Below are positions 41,015-49,005 of a stretch of 64,000 nucleotides of DNA, in pieces; within the stretch, counting starts at the first letter, position 1; each line of letters begins with the position of its first letter. Location of the stretch: the NCBI RefSeq assembly GCF_019704555.1, contig NZ_AP024745.1, positions 289,001-353,000 on the forward strand. Reading direction: 5' to 3'. A model generated the notes under the pieces. It made no database searches. It was not told the DNA's origin and was given only the letters and a program-made list of their open reading frames with translations. The position numbers and the translations under genes are program-made. This stretch comes from Actinoplanes sp. L3-i22. Its GTDB lineage: Bacteria; Actinomycetota; Actinomycetes; Mycobacteriales; Micromonosporaceae.

Positions 41015-42175
41015 GTGCTGGTGGAACCGGATTGGGACGTCGCGGTGATCGGGGCGGGCCCGGCCGGGCTGGCGGCCGCGGTCGCCGCCGCGTCGGCGGG
41101 CGCGCGGGTCGTGGTGCTGGAGCGGGCCGAGCACCCGCGGTACAAGACGTGCGGCGGTGGCCTGCTCGGCAGCTCGCTGCGGCTGAGCGAGGAGCACCTG
41201 CCGGCGGTCCCGGTGCGGGACACGATCTCCAGTCTGACCTTCACCCTGGACGGGCGCCGGGAGTTCACCCGCAGCTCGGAGCGGCCGCTGCTGGCGCTGG
41301 TCCGGCGGGACGACTTCGACCTCGCCTGGTGCGCGGCGGCGGCGAAGGCCGGCGCGGTCATCCGGCCGAATACCCAGGTCCGCGCGCTGGCGCAGGACGA
41401 GCACGGGGTCACCGTGACGCTGAACGACGGCGCGACGGTGACCGCGCGGGTGGCGATCGGCGCGGACGGTTCGGCCGGCATCACCAGCCGCCACGTCGGC
41501 GTCGTCTTCGAGCAGCAGGACCTCGGGCTGGAGGTCGAACTCGCGGCCACCGCGGCGGATCAGGAGCGCTGGCGCGGACGGGTGCTGCTGGACTGGGGCC
41601 CGCACCCCGGGTCCTACGGGTGGTTGTTCCCGAAAGAGGACCAGTTGACCGTCGGCGTGATCATGGCCAAGGGCCGGGGCGCCGACACCAAGCGCTACCT
41701 GCACGATCTCGTCGAGCGCCTGGGCCTGTCCGGCCGCACCGTGCTGCACGACTCCGGCCACCTGACCCGCTGCCGCGCCGCGGGCTCACCGCTGCGTAGG
41801 GGCCGGGTGCTGGTCGCCGGCGACGCCGCGGGCCTGCTCGAGCCGTGGACCAGGGAGGGCATCAGCTATGCGCTCCGGTCCGGCCTGTGGGCGGGCCAGG
41901 TCGCCGCGGAAGATCAAGACCTTTCGGCGTACGACGTGCAGGTCGCCGCCGAGCTCGAACCCGAGATGATCGCCGGCCGCCGGCTGCTCGGCGTCTTCGC
42001 GGGCCATCCGTCGATCGTGCACACCGCGATGTCCAGCCCGCTCGGCTGGCGGGCGTTCAGCGGTTTCTGCCGCGGCGACTTCTCGATGGCCGGCGCCCTG
42101 GGCCGCCCGACCGTGAAGGCCGCGCTGCGCCTGCTCGGCAGCCGGTCGGTGCGGGTCCAACCGGCTGCCGGCTAG
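41015..42175 (+). CDS. Geranylgeranyl reductase family flavoprotein
   Basis: A 386-residue FAD-dependent oxidoreductase. The dinucleotide fold starts DVAVIGAGPAGLAAAVAAAS, followed by a KTCGGGLLG segment, the GADGSAG motif and GRVLVAGDAAGLLEPWTREG near residue 265, all typical of the GGR/ChlP-like family, which saturates isoprenoid chains. The true target, for example menaquinone or lipid side chains, is not known. It appears to be leaderless, from GTG 41015. Confidence 0.87.
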   Translation: MLVEPDWDVAVIGAGPAGLAAAVAAASAGARVVVLERAEHPRYKTCGGGLLGSSLRLSEEHLPAVPVRDTISSLTFTLDGRREFTRSSERPLLALVRRDDFDLAWCAAAAKAGAVIRPNTQVRALAQDEHGVTVTLNDGATVTARVAIGADGSAGITSRHVGVVFEQQDLGLEVELAATAADQERWRGRVLLDWGPHPGSYGWLFPKEDQLTVGVIMAKGRGADTKRYLHDLVERLGLSGRTVLHDSGHLTRCRAAGSPLRRGRVLVAGDAAGLLEPWTREGISYALRSGLWAGQVAAEDQDLSAYDVQVAAELEPEMIAGRRLLGVFAGHPSIVHTAMSSPLGWRAFSGFCRGDFSMAGALGRPTVKAALRLLGSRSVRVQPAAG

Positions 42176-42185
42176 CGGGTAGGGA

Positions 42186-42704
42186 TCAGGAACGCACCTG
42201 CCACGGCCCCCATTGCACCGGTGCGGCGAAACCGTCGCGCCGGGCCTCGCGGGCGCCGGCCGCGGAGAGGGGTCCTTCCCGATCGGCCTGGACCCCCACA
42301 CCGATCAGTCGGGCCTCGAACCACGATCCGCTCAGGCCGCGCCGCACTCGTTCCCACAGACCGCCCTCGACCAGGGCGCACGTGTGGCAGCGCAGTTGCG
42401 CGGAGAGCTGTTCGGGGTCCTCGGCACAGGTGTCGCACCCGCACTGCGGCAGGTTCTCCAGCCACCACCGGCCGAAACGCAGGTGCAGGCCGGTGGCGGT
42501 GAACCGGACTTCCAGCGGCGCGGCCGCCGGGGTACGGGGGATGAGCCGGACGGTCCGCGCGAGTGCCTCGTCGTGCCCGAGCGGTTCCTTGCTCTCCCGG
42601 CGCTCCACCTGGTAGCGCTCGGTGAGCTCGTCCAGCAGGGTGTCGGCCGCCTCGTGCAGGGTGGCGAAGCGGTCCGGATCGGTGGCGTGCTGACGGCCGT
42701 CCAC
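42186..42704 (-). CDS. DUF6226-like protein
   Basis: A 172-residue soluble protein from GTG 42704. ATLHEAADTLLDELTERYQV is followed by RFGRWWLENLPQCGCDTCAE with a CxCxxC cluster and LRCHTCALVEGGLW with CxxC, suggesting bound zinc. The family assignment DUF6226 is from memory of this Cys pattern and is moderately sure. No function is known. It lies tail to tail with the flavoprotein gene. Confidence 0.65.
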   Translation of the reverse strand: MDGRQHATDPDRFATLHEAADTLLDELTERYQVERRESKEPLGHDEALARTVRLIPRTPAAAPLEVRFTATGLHLRFGRWWLENLPQCGCDTCAEDPEQLSAQLRCHTCALVEGGLWERVRRGLSGSWFEARLIGVGVQADREGPLSAAGAREARRDGFAAPVQWGPWQVRS

Positions 42705-42760
42705 CAGAGCAGTATGCCGCGCTCGGCCCGCGGCACCCGGACGCTCCGGTGGGATCGGAT

Positions 42761-42961
42761 TCACGCGTGGCCGAATTCGTCGGACTTGACTCCGGCCAGG
42801 AAGTTCTCCCAGGCCTCCCGGTCGAAGGCCAGGGGTGCGCCGTCGGGATTCTTCGAGTCCCGGATCAGGTAGCGATCCTCGACCTGGGCGACCTCGACGC
42901 ACGCGCCGGTGGAGCAGCGTTTGCTCCGACGCCAGTGGTTTGCCTCGTTCGCTTTGATCAT
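42761..42961 (-). CDS. DUF397 protein 1
   Basis: A 66-residue protein: a short N-terminus (NHWRRSKRCSTGACVEVAQV), RYLIRDSKNPDGAPLAFDRE and a final WENFLAGVKSDEF. This W-R-K-S plus RDSKNP pattern is the DUF397 family, which accompanies XRE/DUF5753 regulators in streptomycetes and relatives, where such partners affect development or antibiotic production. An 8-base inverted repeat overlaps its ribosome-binding site. It is a paralogue of the gene at 43162. Confidence 0.88.
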   Translation of the reverse strand: MIKANEANHWRRSKRCSTGACVEVAQVEDRYLIRDSKNPDGAPLAFDREAWENFLAGVKSDEFGHA

Positions 42962-42973
42962 GTCTGTACACCT

Positions 42974-42996
42974 CCGTGGTAGTTCGAATACCACGG
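42974..42996 (-). promoter_or_regulatory. Inverted repeat covering the ribosome-binding site of DUF397 gene 1
   Basis: CCGTGGTA and TACCACGG flank a 7-base loop. On the transcript the second arm runs into ACGGAGGTG, so the hairpin would hide part of the GGAGG site. It may also be a protein-binding site. Confidence 0.5.
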
Positions 42997-43059
42997 TAAG
43001 TGATTGGAACAGATACGGAAGGTCACCGGCATGAATGAAAAAGAAGGGACGCCACATAT

Positions 43060-43074
43060 CTCACGAATTGTGAG
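43060..43074. promoter_or_regulatory. Inverted repeat in the AT-rich spacer between DUF397 genes
   Basis: CTCAC-GAATT-GTGAG lies in an unusually AT-rich stretch (about 43030-43120) upstream of DUF397 gene 1. It is a candidate operator of one of the XRE regulators. Confidence 0.4.
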
Positions 43075-43122
43075 TTATGCGGCGTAGATTGTGACTGGAA
43101 TATGTACTTTGCGTATTTTTGA

Positions 43123-43151
43123 GCGACCCGCTCCAGGCTGGAGCGGGTCGC
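43123..43151 (-). terminator. Hairpin after DUF397 gene 2
   Basis: A 13-base perfect stem (GCGACCCGCTCCA and complement) with a 3-base loop lies 11 bases beyond the stop of the DUF397 gene at 43162. Confidence 0.8.
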
Positions 43152-43161
43152 CCGCAAGTCT

Positions 43162-43356
43162 TCAGAAGCGGAACTCGCCCGCGGTCACGCCCTCGACGAA
43201 CGCTTCCCATTCCGCCTTCGTGAAGGACAGGGCGGCGGCCTCGGGATTCTTCGAGTCACGGATCATGTAGGTTTCGTCGATCTTCGCGACCTCGACGCAG
43301 GTCGACGTGCCGCAGCGGCTGCTCTTCCGCCATGCGGGCGCGTTCATGTTCTCCAT
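43162..43356 (-). CDS. DUF397 protein 2
   Basis: A 64-residue protein from ATG 43356, chosen because GGAGAG lies 7 bases upstream. It reads MNAPAWRKSSRCGTSTCVEV and TYMIRDSKNPEAAALSF, ending EWEAFVEGVTAGEF, so it is a DUF397 protein like its neighbour. It lies 61 bases downstream of the XRE gene stop, in the same direction, the usual XRE-DUF397 pair arrangement. A partner or antagonist role towards the regulator is inferred from characterised pairs. Confidence 0.9.
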   Translation of the reverse strand: MENMNAPAWRKSSRCGTSTCVEVAKIDETYMIRDSKNPEAAALSFTKAEWEAFVEGVTAGEFRF

Positions 43357-43417
43357 TTGGGGACTCTCCACGGTCTTGTTGCCGCACCCTTTCTTCTCGG
43401 GGTCCGACGGGAAACGG

Positions 43418-44329
43418 TTATCTGTGCACCCGGGGGAAACGGTGCTGTTCACCGTTTTCCAGGATGGCTATCTCGTGTCGGATGAAGGCGATCGTGTCTT
43501 CTTCGTCCGCGGCTTCGTGCCAGACCTTGTCGAACCGCGCGCGATGTTTCGCGGTGGCTTCTCGGTCCTCGATCATCTCGTCGCCGAGACCGGTCTCGCG
43601 GTACAGCACTTCCCCCTCGCCGAAGGCGAGCAGGTCGAAACTGGCGTTGTTGGTGACCGCCGCGTCGAGGCGGAACGGGACCATCCGCATACGAATGGTG
43701 CCGTTGGCGGCGAGCCCGGCCAGATCGCCGAGCTGCTCGGCGAAGACCTCCGGACCGCCGATGGTGCGTAGCAGGACCGACTCGTCCACCATCACCTGGA
43801 TCTCCGCCTGCCCGGACGCGGCCCGCGGCAGCAGCGCCTCCCGGCGCAGCCTGCGAGCCTCTATGCGCCGGCTGATCTGCTCGGCGCTCAGCTCGTCGAC
43901 GAACCGGGACATCAGGGCGGAGGCGTAACCGGGCGTCTGCAAATGGCCCGGCACGTAATAGATCGAATACGAGCGGAGCTCGCTGGACTCGTTCTCGTAC
44001 TCCACGAGTTTGCGGGTCGCGTCGGTGAGGTTCTCCCGGAACGCGGGAGTCTGGTACCACGCCTGACGTCGTTGGATCCGCGCGATCCGGGTGTCCGCGA
44101 CCAGGGAGTTGACCTGATCCCGGTCCCGCACGCCCAGGAGGCTCAGCAGTGGCCGCAAGTCATTCGGGGAGATCGACACGTCGCCGTTCTCGATCCGGAT
44201 GACCTTGCTGAGTGACCACTCCATCTCCTCGGCGACATGGAGTTGGGTGAAATCGGCCCGCTCCCGCCATTCGCGGAGCACGAGCCGCACGCGTCGGCGC
44301 GCGACAGTGGGTGAGTCACCCTCAGCCAT
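43418..44329 (-). CDS. XRE family regulator with DUF5753 domain, paralogue 1
   Basis: A 303-residue protein. The N-terminal HTH starts RVRLVLREWRERADFTQLHV with EEMEWSLSKVIRIENGDVSI. The DUF5753 C-terminal domain contains RSYSIYYVPGHLQTPGYASA and TNNASFDLLAFGEGEVLYRE. This layout is the Scr1/WhiJ-like regulator type. The protein is clearly related to the one at 45881 over its full length. ATG 44329 has GAAGG. The upstream 17-base motif at 44445 is shared with the paralogue. Confidence 0.92.
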   Translation of the reverse strand: MAEGDSPTVARRRVRLVLREWRERADFTQLHVAEEMEWSLSKVIRIENGDVSISPNDLRPLLSLLGVRDRDQVNSLVADTRIARIQRRQAWYQTPAFRENLTDATRKLVEYENESSELRSYSIYYVPGHLQTPGYASALMSRFVDELSAEQISRRIEARRLRREALLPRAASGQAEIQVMVDESVLLRTIGGPEVFAEQLGDLAGLAANGTIRMRMVPFRLDAAVTNNASFDLLAFGEGEVLYRETGLGDEMIEDREATAKHRARFDKVWHEAADEEDTIAFIRHEIAILENGEQHRFPRVHR

Positions 44330-44444
44330 GGGACCTTCATCGTTGAAGTAGTCGAACCGAGTCTGCGGTGGAGCCCTGATCACTAGTCACTTTGCTACCT
44401 CGCTGACTGCCAGTTGGCACTCAGCGAGGTCGCGGACATCCTAG

Positions 44445-44461
44445 TACTGTCCTATCAGAAC
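44445..44461 (-). promoter_or_regulatory. 17-base motif shared by both XRE gene leaders, site 1
   Basis: TACTGTCCTATCAGAAC (plus-strand reading) is identical to 46835-46851. It lies 116 bases before the start of XRE gene 1, while flanking DNA differs. It is probably a promoter core or an autoregulatory operator. Confidence 0.6.
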
Positions 44462-44532
44462 GAGACGTAGCGGGTGGAGTTTTGGTTCGATTCCCCCGTG
44501 TCACCCGTTCGGAAAAATGCTGTCCTACCTGG

Positions 44533-44979
44533 TCAGGCCGCAGCGAGTCCGTAACCCCAGGGAGTACGGCGACCGTCTTCCATGGCTCGGCGCAGCGCCC
44601 GGCCGACCTGGTTGAAAACCCGGACATCGGTGGACGAGTAGAGCACGACGGCGGCGCCCTGGTACTGCGCGTGGAGTTCCCAGCGGCGTGGCTCGCGCCA
44701 GAAATAGGCGAGGATCGGGCCGGTGATCGCGAGAAGACCGACTACGTAGAGTGTCGGATGCGCCAGCAGGGTCCACGCGCCGGCGAGGGCCAGCAGCACG
44801 CCGGCGGCGATGTGCGGAGCGTATGGGCGGGTCCGCGCGGGGGACTGCACCAGCCCGACGTGGCGGAGCTCCGCGATGGCGAAGATCAATGTCTCCGGGG
44901 TGGTGCGCCACGTGAACAGAGCGTCGGTGACCTCGGCGTCCGATCCGATGTAGTAGGTGCGTGTGCCGCGTGTGCTCAT
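44533..44979 (-). CDS. DUF6232-like membrane protein
   Basis: A 148-residue protein. The N-terminal beta part is RTYYIGSDAEVTDALFTWRT, two membrane helices follow (PHIAAGVLLALAGAWTLLA and LYVVGLLAITGPILAYFW), and the C-terminal part is LHAQYQGAAVVLYSSTDVRV. This matches the DUF6232 layout as recalled, which often accompanies regulatory or sensing genes in actinomycetes. Location between two XRE paralogues suggests it belongs to their circuit. No function is known. Confidence 0.7.
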   Translation of the reverse strand: MSTRGTRTYYIGSDAEVTDALFTWRTTPETLIFAIAELRHVGLVQSPARTRPYAPHIAAGVLLALAGAWTLLAHPTLYVVGLLAITGPILAYFWREPRRWELHAQYQGAAVVLYSSTDVRVFNQVGRALRRAMEDGRRTPWGYGLAAA

Positions 44980-45126
44980 GGCGCACTCCTTCTCGCGTTA
45001 CCTTGCGAGGGGGAGACGGCCGGGGCCACCATTGGCGCGTAGAACCAACCCCGCCTCGCTCGTGCAGCACTGGAACTTCTCGCGATGGGAACGTCGGACA
45101 GGTACGAGGTGCTGGAGAGAGCGGAC

Positions 45127-45262
45127 AACGGCACCCGTTTGCCGCCGGGTGCCGTTGTGGTGTCTCTCCCTCCAACTCCGCCCTTGGTGCTCTACGCTCA
45201 GTGAAGCACGCCACGTATCCCTCCGCCACAGGGCAGACTGCCATGTTGCAGATTACGGGGAA
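45127..45262. repeat. Diverged duplicated element, copy A (hairpin plus conserved block)
   Basis: An 11-base stem hairpin (AACGGCACCCG / CGGGTGCCGTT, loop 8, 45127-45156) is followed after a spacer by AGCACGC, CTCCGCCA and TGCCATGTTGCAG (to 45253). The same order occurs at 46941-47068. The rest of 44980-45390 holds no gene. Confidence 0.6.
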
Positions 45263-45390
45263 CCAGGCGACGGACGGAGCGTGTGGCGCCCGGCACGGGC
45301 GATGGCGTTTCATCGCCGGAAGGACCGGGCAAGCCAACCGAGGAAGCCGCGACAAACCTGTATTTACGCAGGTAGGAAGGGCGAATCCGG

Positions 45391-45855
45391 ATGGAGAGCC
45401 GTTTGAGTGTGGCGGGGCAGACCGTACAACCGGTGCTGGTCATGTTCCCGCTGGGCCTGTTCGCAATGGCCGTTTTGTTCGATCTTGCCGATTTGCTCGG
45501 CGGGCCTACGATCCTTGGCGCGCTGGCCTACTGGAACATCGCCGCCGGACTGGTCGTCGGCGTGCTGGTCGCGGTGGCCGGTGCGGTCGACGTGCTGTTC
45601 CTGCGCCGCCCCCAGGCCCGTCGGCTGGGCGCGCTGCGCACCCTGATCAATATCGGCGTGCTGGTCGCCTTCGCGGTGATCATGATGATCCGCGTGCGGG
45701 CCCCGGAGCGGGTGGCCGGCGTGGGCCTGTTCCTGATCGAGGTGCTCGCACTCGGCCTGGCCGGCTTCGGCGCCTGGTTCGCCGGGCAGCTCGCCAACGG
45801 CCACACCCCGGCCTTCGCCCGGGCTGCCGCGAGCGCCGGAGTCCGCGAGTACTGA
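45391..45855 (+). CDS. DUF2231-like four-helix membrane protein
   Basis: A 154-residue protein with four membrane helices: VLVMFPLGLFAMAVLFDLA, NIAAGLVVGVLVAVAGAVDV, LINIGVLVAFAVIMMIRV and GVGLFLIEVLALGLAGFGAW. The opening QTVQPVLVMFPLGL (usually HP in the family) and the charged loop with RRPQARRLGALR fit DUF2231. The function is unknown. ATG 45391 follows a GGAAGGG segment. It ends 25 bases before the convergent XRE gene 2. Confidence 0.78.
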   Translation: MESRLSVAGQTVQPVLVMFPLGLFAMAVLFDLADLLGGPTILGALAYWNIAAGLVVGVLVAVAGAVDVLFLRRPQARRLGALRTLINIGVLVAFAVIMMIRVRAPERVAGVGLFLIEVLALGLAGFGAWFAGQLANGHTPAFARAAASAGVREY

Positions 45856-45880
45856 CGCCCGCGGTTGTCGGCAGCGGCCG

Positions 45881-46765
45881 TCAGAAGTGGCCGTTGGGGT
45901 TCTGGATCTGGCGGTCGATGAAGGCGAGCGTCCGCTCCTCGTCGGCGACCTCGCTCCAGACCTTGTCGTACCGGGCGCCGTGCTTCGCGGTCGCGTCCCG
46001 ATCCTCGATCATCTCGTCGCCGAGGCCGGTCTCCCGGTAGAGCACCTCGCCCTCGCCGAGGACGAGCAGGTCGAAGCTGGCGTTGTTGGTGACCGAGGCG
46101 TCCATCGCGAACGGCACCATCCGCATCGTGATGGTGCCGGTGGTGATCAGGCGGCGCAGCTCCCGTAGCTGGTCGACGTAGACCGTGGTGCCGCCGATGG
46201 TGCGCCGCAGGACCGACTCGTCCAGCATCACCAGGATCCGCACGTGACCGGCCTCGGCCCGTTCGAGCAGTGACTCGCGGCGCAGCCGGCGGGCCTCGAT
46301 GCGCCGGTCGATCTGGTCGGCGGTGAGCTCGTCCTCGAACCGGGTCATCAGGGCCTTCGCGTACTCCGACGTCTGCAGCGGGCCGGGCACGTAGTACACC
46401 GAGTACGACCGGATCTGGGACGCCTCGTGCTCGTACTCGATCAGCTTGCGGGTGGCGTCGGTCAGGTTCTCCCGGAACTCGGGGTTCTGGAACCAGAGCT
46501 TGCGCTGCCGGGTACGGGCGATCCGGGTGTCCGCGATCAGCGCGTTGACCTGCTCCTTGTCCCGGATACCGAGCATGCCGAGCAGCGGCCGCAGGTCGTT
46601 CTGCGAGATGGAGACGTCGCCGTTCTCGATCCGGATGACCTTGCTGAGCGACCACTCCATCTCCTCGGCGACCTGCGCCTGGGTCAGGTCGGCCCGCTCG
46701 CGCGCCTCGCGCAGCGCGAGCCGGACGCGCCGGCGTGCGACGGTCGGTGAATCGCCCTCAGGCAT
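45881..46765 (-). CDS. XRE family regulator with DUF5753 domain, paralogue 2
   Basis: A 294-residue paralogue of the protein at 43418 with the same start (EGDSPTVARRRVR), HTH (AEEMEWSLSKVIRIENGDVS) and DUF5753 features (VYYVPGPLQTSEYAKALM; TNNASFDLLVLGEGEVLYRE). By eye roughly two thirds of positions agree. No DUF397 gene lies directly beside it, unlike paralogue 1, so it may share one of the tandem DUF397 proteins. ATG 46765 was chosen by alignment with paralogue 1. Confidence 0.92.
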   Translation of the reverse strand: MPEGDSPTVARRRVRLALREARERADLTQAQVAEEMEWSLSKVIRIENGDVSISQNDLRPLLGMLGIRDKEQVNALIADTRIARTRQRKLWFQNPEFRENLTDATRKLIEYEHEASQIRSYSVYYVPGPLQTSEYAKALMTRFEDELTADQIDRRIEARRLRRESLLERAEAGHVRILVMLDESVLRRTIGGTTVYVDQLRELRRLITTGTITMRMVPFAMDASVTNNASFDLLVLGEGEVLYRETGLGDEMIEDRDATAKHGARYDKVWSEVADEERTLAFIDRQIQNPNGHF

Positions 46766-46834
46766 GGAACCTTCATCGGTTGAGATCGTCGGGTTTCCCG
46801 GGCAGGCGGGCGCCCACAAGGGTCTACCCCTAAT

Positions 46835-46851
46835 TACTGTCCTATCAGAAC
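46835..46851 (-). promoter_or_regulatory. 17-base motif shared by both XRE gene leaders, site 2
   Basis: Identical to 44445-44461 and 70 bases upstream of XRE gene 2. It is the only long identity between the two leaders apart from the ribosome-binding region (GATGAAGGT). Confidence 0.6.
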
Positions 46852-46940
46852 AGCTAACGCAAGCGCACGGTAGTGACAACCGCACGCCGAGTGCGGTTGA
46901 TCATCCCTGCCCGGACTACCGGCTCGCTCCAGAAATGGAA

Positions 46941-47068
46941 CAGGCACCCGGTTGCCGCCGGGTGCCGAACTGCTCCCCGCTACGCATCCGCCCGCGTAGC
47001 GCCGTAATCCAAGTCAAGCACGCTAATTGGCTGTCCGCCAGCAGACAGAGTGCCATGCTGCAGGTTGC
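46941..47068. repeat. Diverged duplicated element, copy B
   Basis: An 8-base stem hairpin (GGCACCCG / CGGGTGCC, 46943-46966), then AAGCACGC and TGCCATGCTGCAG match copy A at 45127-45262 in order and spacing. Here the block overlaps the last codons of the LysR gene, giving it an unusual tail (GNLQHGTLSAGGQP). Confidence 0.55.
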
Positions 47069-47948
47069 CTGGCGGCTGATCTCCCCCGGACGGGTGAGCC
47101 GAGGCGGCCACCGCGCTACAGACCCGGACGAAAGCCGCGACCGCGGGGGAGCGGCTGTCCTGCGGCCAGGCCACCATCAGGGTGCTCGGCGCGAGGTCGC
47201 GCACCGGGCGGTAGGCGATCGTCGGCCGCTGGTGCCGGTGGGTCACCGACACCGGGACGAACAGCACCATGGTGCCGATCTCGATCAGGTTGAAGATCTG
47301 CGACAGGTCGAGCTGGCGGCCCGGCGGCGCGCCGACGGTGTCCTCCCGGTCGGCCGGCGCGCCGTTCGGCAGCGCGCGGCCGGCGAAATCGGCCAGGCCC
47401 AGCTCGGTGTGCGCGGCGAGCGGATCGTTCGCCGCGAGCGCGGCCACCCGGGGCTCGGTGAGCAGCGGCTCGGTGTCCAGGCCGCGCTCGTCGAACGGGC
47501 GGGGCATCAGCGCCACGTCGGCCCGGCCGGCGCGCATCGCCGTCACCTGCTCGCCCCGGCCGCCGAGCAGCACCTCGACCGGGAGCGCGGCCGGATCCCG
47601 CCGGAACTCCTCGAGGATCCGGGGCAGCAGGCCGGCGTCGAAGTCCGCCTTGAGTGCCACCCGCAGCATCGGTTGCGGCCGCCCGGCGTTGCGGGCCCGG
47701 CTCGCGGCGGCCTCGACCGCGTCCAGCGCGATCCGGGCGTCGTGCAGCAGGGTCTCGCCGGCCGGGGTCAGCGTGACCTGGCGGGTGGTGCGCTCCAGCA
47801 GGGCGACGCCGAGCTGGCGCTCCAGCTCCTTGATCGCGCGGGAGAGCGGGGGCTGGGCCATGCCGAGACGCTCGGCGGCGCGACCGAAGTGCAGCTCCTC
47901 GGCGACGGCGACGAAGTACCGGAACTGGCGCACCTCCACGTCACTCAT
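46980..47948 (-). CDS. LysR family transcriptional regulator
   Basis: A 322-residue protein. The HTH is VRQFRYFVAVAEELHFGRAA followed by MAQPPLSRAIKELERQLG, and the effector domain starts MLRVALKADFDAGLLPRIL. The last 35 residues extend past the normal domain end and derive from a duplicated intergenic block. It is divergent from the NmrA-like gene with a 105-base shared region, the usual arrangement for LysR control of its neighbour. Confidence 0.9.
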   Translation of the reverse strand: MSDVEVRQFRYFVAVAEELHFGRAAERLGMAQPPLSRAIKELERQLGVALLERTTRQVTLTPAGETLLHDARIALDAVEAAASRARNAGRPQPMLRVALKADFDAGLLPRILEEFRRDPAALPVEVLLGGRGEQVTAMRAGRADVALMPRPFDERGLDTEPLLTEPRVAALAANDPLAAHTELGLADFAGRALPNGAPADREDTVGAPPGRQLDLSQIFNLIEIGTMVLFVPVSVTHRHQRPTIAYRPVRDLAPSTLMVAWPQDSRSPAVAAFVRVCSAVAASAHPSGGDQPPGNLQHGTLSAGGQPISVLDLDYGATRADA

Positions 47949-48053
47949 ACCGCCACGGTATCAATGCTGCCCGGATCGGTCCTTCACGGTCGGGCGGGCT
48001 GCGGGTTGACTAATGAGCAAGTAGCCCGTACGGGAAATTTGGGGTAAATCGTA

Positions 48054-48935
48054 ATGATCGTTGTCACCGCGCCCACCAGCAACATCGGCTCGCAGCTCCT
48101 CGACCGCCTGATCGCCGCCGACGCCGAGGTCCGGGTGATCGCCCGCGATCCCGGGCGGATGCGCCCGGAGGTGCGCGACCGCGTCGACGTCGTGACCGGC
48201 TCGCACGGCGACGCGGACGTCGTGAACGCCGCGTTCGCCGGCGCCGAGTCGGTCTTCTGGCTGGCCCCGCCGAACGACCGGGCGGACAACCTGCGCAGCG
48301 TCTACCTGGACTTCCTGGAGCCGGCGCTGGCCGCGTTCGGCAAGCAGGGGGTGTCCCGGGTGGTCGGCGTCTCCGCGCTCGGCCGTGGCACGCCGATGGC
48401 GGCCCACGCCGGGCACGTCACGCTGTCGCTGGAGATGGACGACCGGATCGCGGCGAGCGGCGTCGCCTATCGGGCGCTGACCATGCCGTCCTTCATGGAC
48501 AATCTGCTCAACCAGGCCGGACCGCTGCGGAACGGGATGTTCTTCTCGGCGATCCCCGGTGATCTGAAAGTGCCGACGTGCGCGACCGCGGACATCGCCG
48601 CGGTGGCCGCGCGGGTCCTGCTCGAGCCGGACTGGACCGGCTTCGCCGAGGTGCCGGTGCTCGGGCCGGCGGACCTGTCGAACGAGGACCAGGCTCGCAT
48701 CCTGTCCGAGGTGCTCGGGCGGCCGATCCGGTTCCAGCACGTGCCGGTCGACGCGTTCCGGGACAACCTGATCGCCAACGCCGGGATGTCCGAGGCGGTC
48801 GCGACCGGGATGGCCGAGATGATGGCGGCCAAGGCGGCCGGCCTGGACAACGCCGAGCCGCGCACGCCGGCCGGCACCACGCCGACCACGTTCCGTCACT
48901 GGTGCGAGACGGTGCTGGTCCCGGCTCTGGCCTGA
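48054..48935 (+). CDS. NmrA-like NAD(P)-binding protein
   Basis: A 293-residue atypical short-chain dehydrogenase-like protein. The fold starts IVVTAPTSNIGSQLLDRLIA (a variant of GxxGxxG), followed by VRVIARDP and SVFWLAPP. It lacks a Tyr-xxx-Lys pair, so it may be an NAD(P)H:quinone or azo reductase-like enzyme or a redox sensor. It is divergent from the LysR gene, which probably controls it. A strong hairpin follows. Confidence 0.87.
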   Translation: MIVVTAPTSNIGSQLLDRLIAADAEVRVIARDPGRMRPEVRDRVDVVTGSHGDADVVNAAFAGAESVFWLAPPNDRADNLRSVYLDFLEPALAAFGKQGVSRVVGVSALGRGTPMAAHAGHVTLSLEMDDRIAASGVAYRALTMPSFMDNLLNQAGPLRNGMFFSAIPGDLKVPTCATADIAAVAARVLLEPDWTGFAEVPVLGPADLSNEDQARILSEVLGRPIRFQHVPVDAFRDNLIANAGMSEAVATGMAEMMAAKAAGLDNAEPRTPAGTTPTTFRHWCETVLVPALA

Positions 48936-48942
48936 CCGAAAA

Positions 48943-48969
48943 GCGCCGGGCCCGTGGTGGGCCCGGCGC
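48943..48969. terminator. Bidirectional terminator
   Basis: An 11-base perfect stem (GCGCCGGGCCC and complement) with a 5-base loop and A's on its left side lies between the convergent NmrA-like and Ig-like genes. Confidence 0.85.
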
Positions 48970-49005
48970 CATTCACAACCTTTCAAACCCTGCTTCGGTA
49001 CGACG

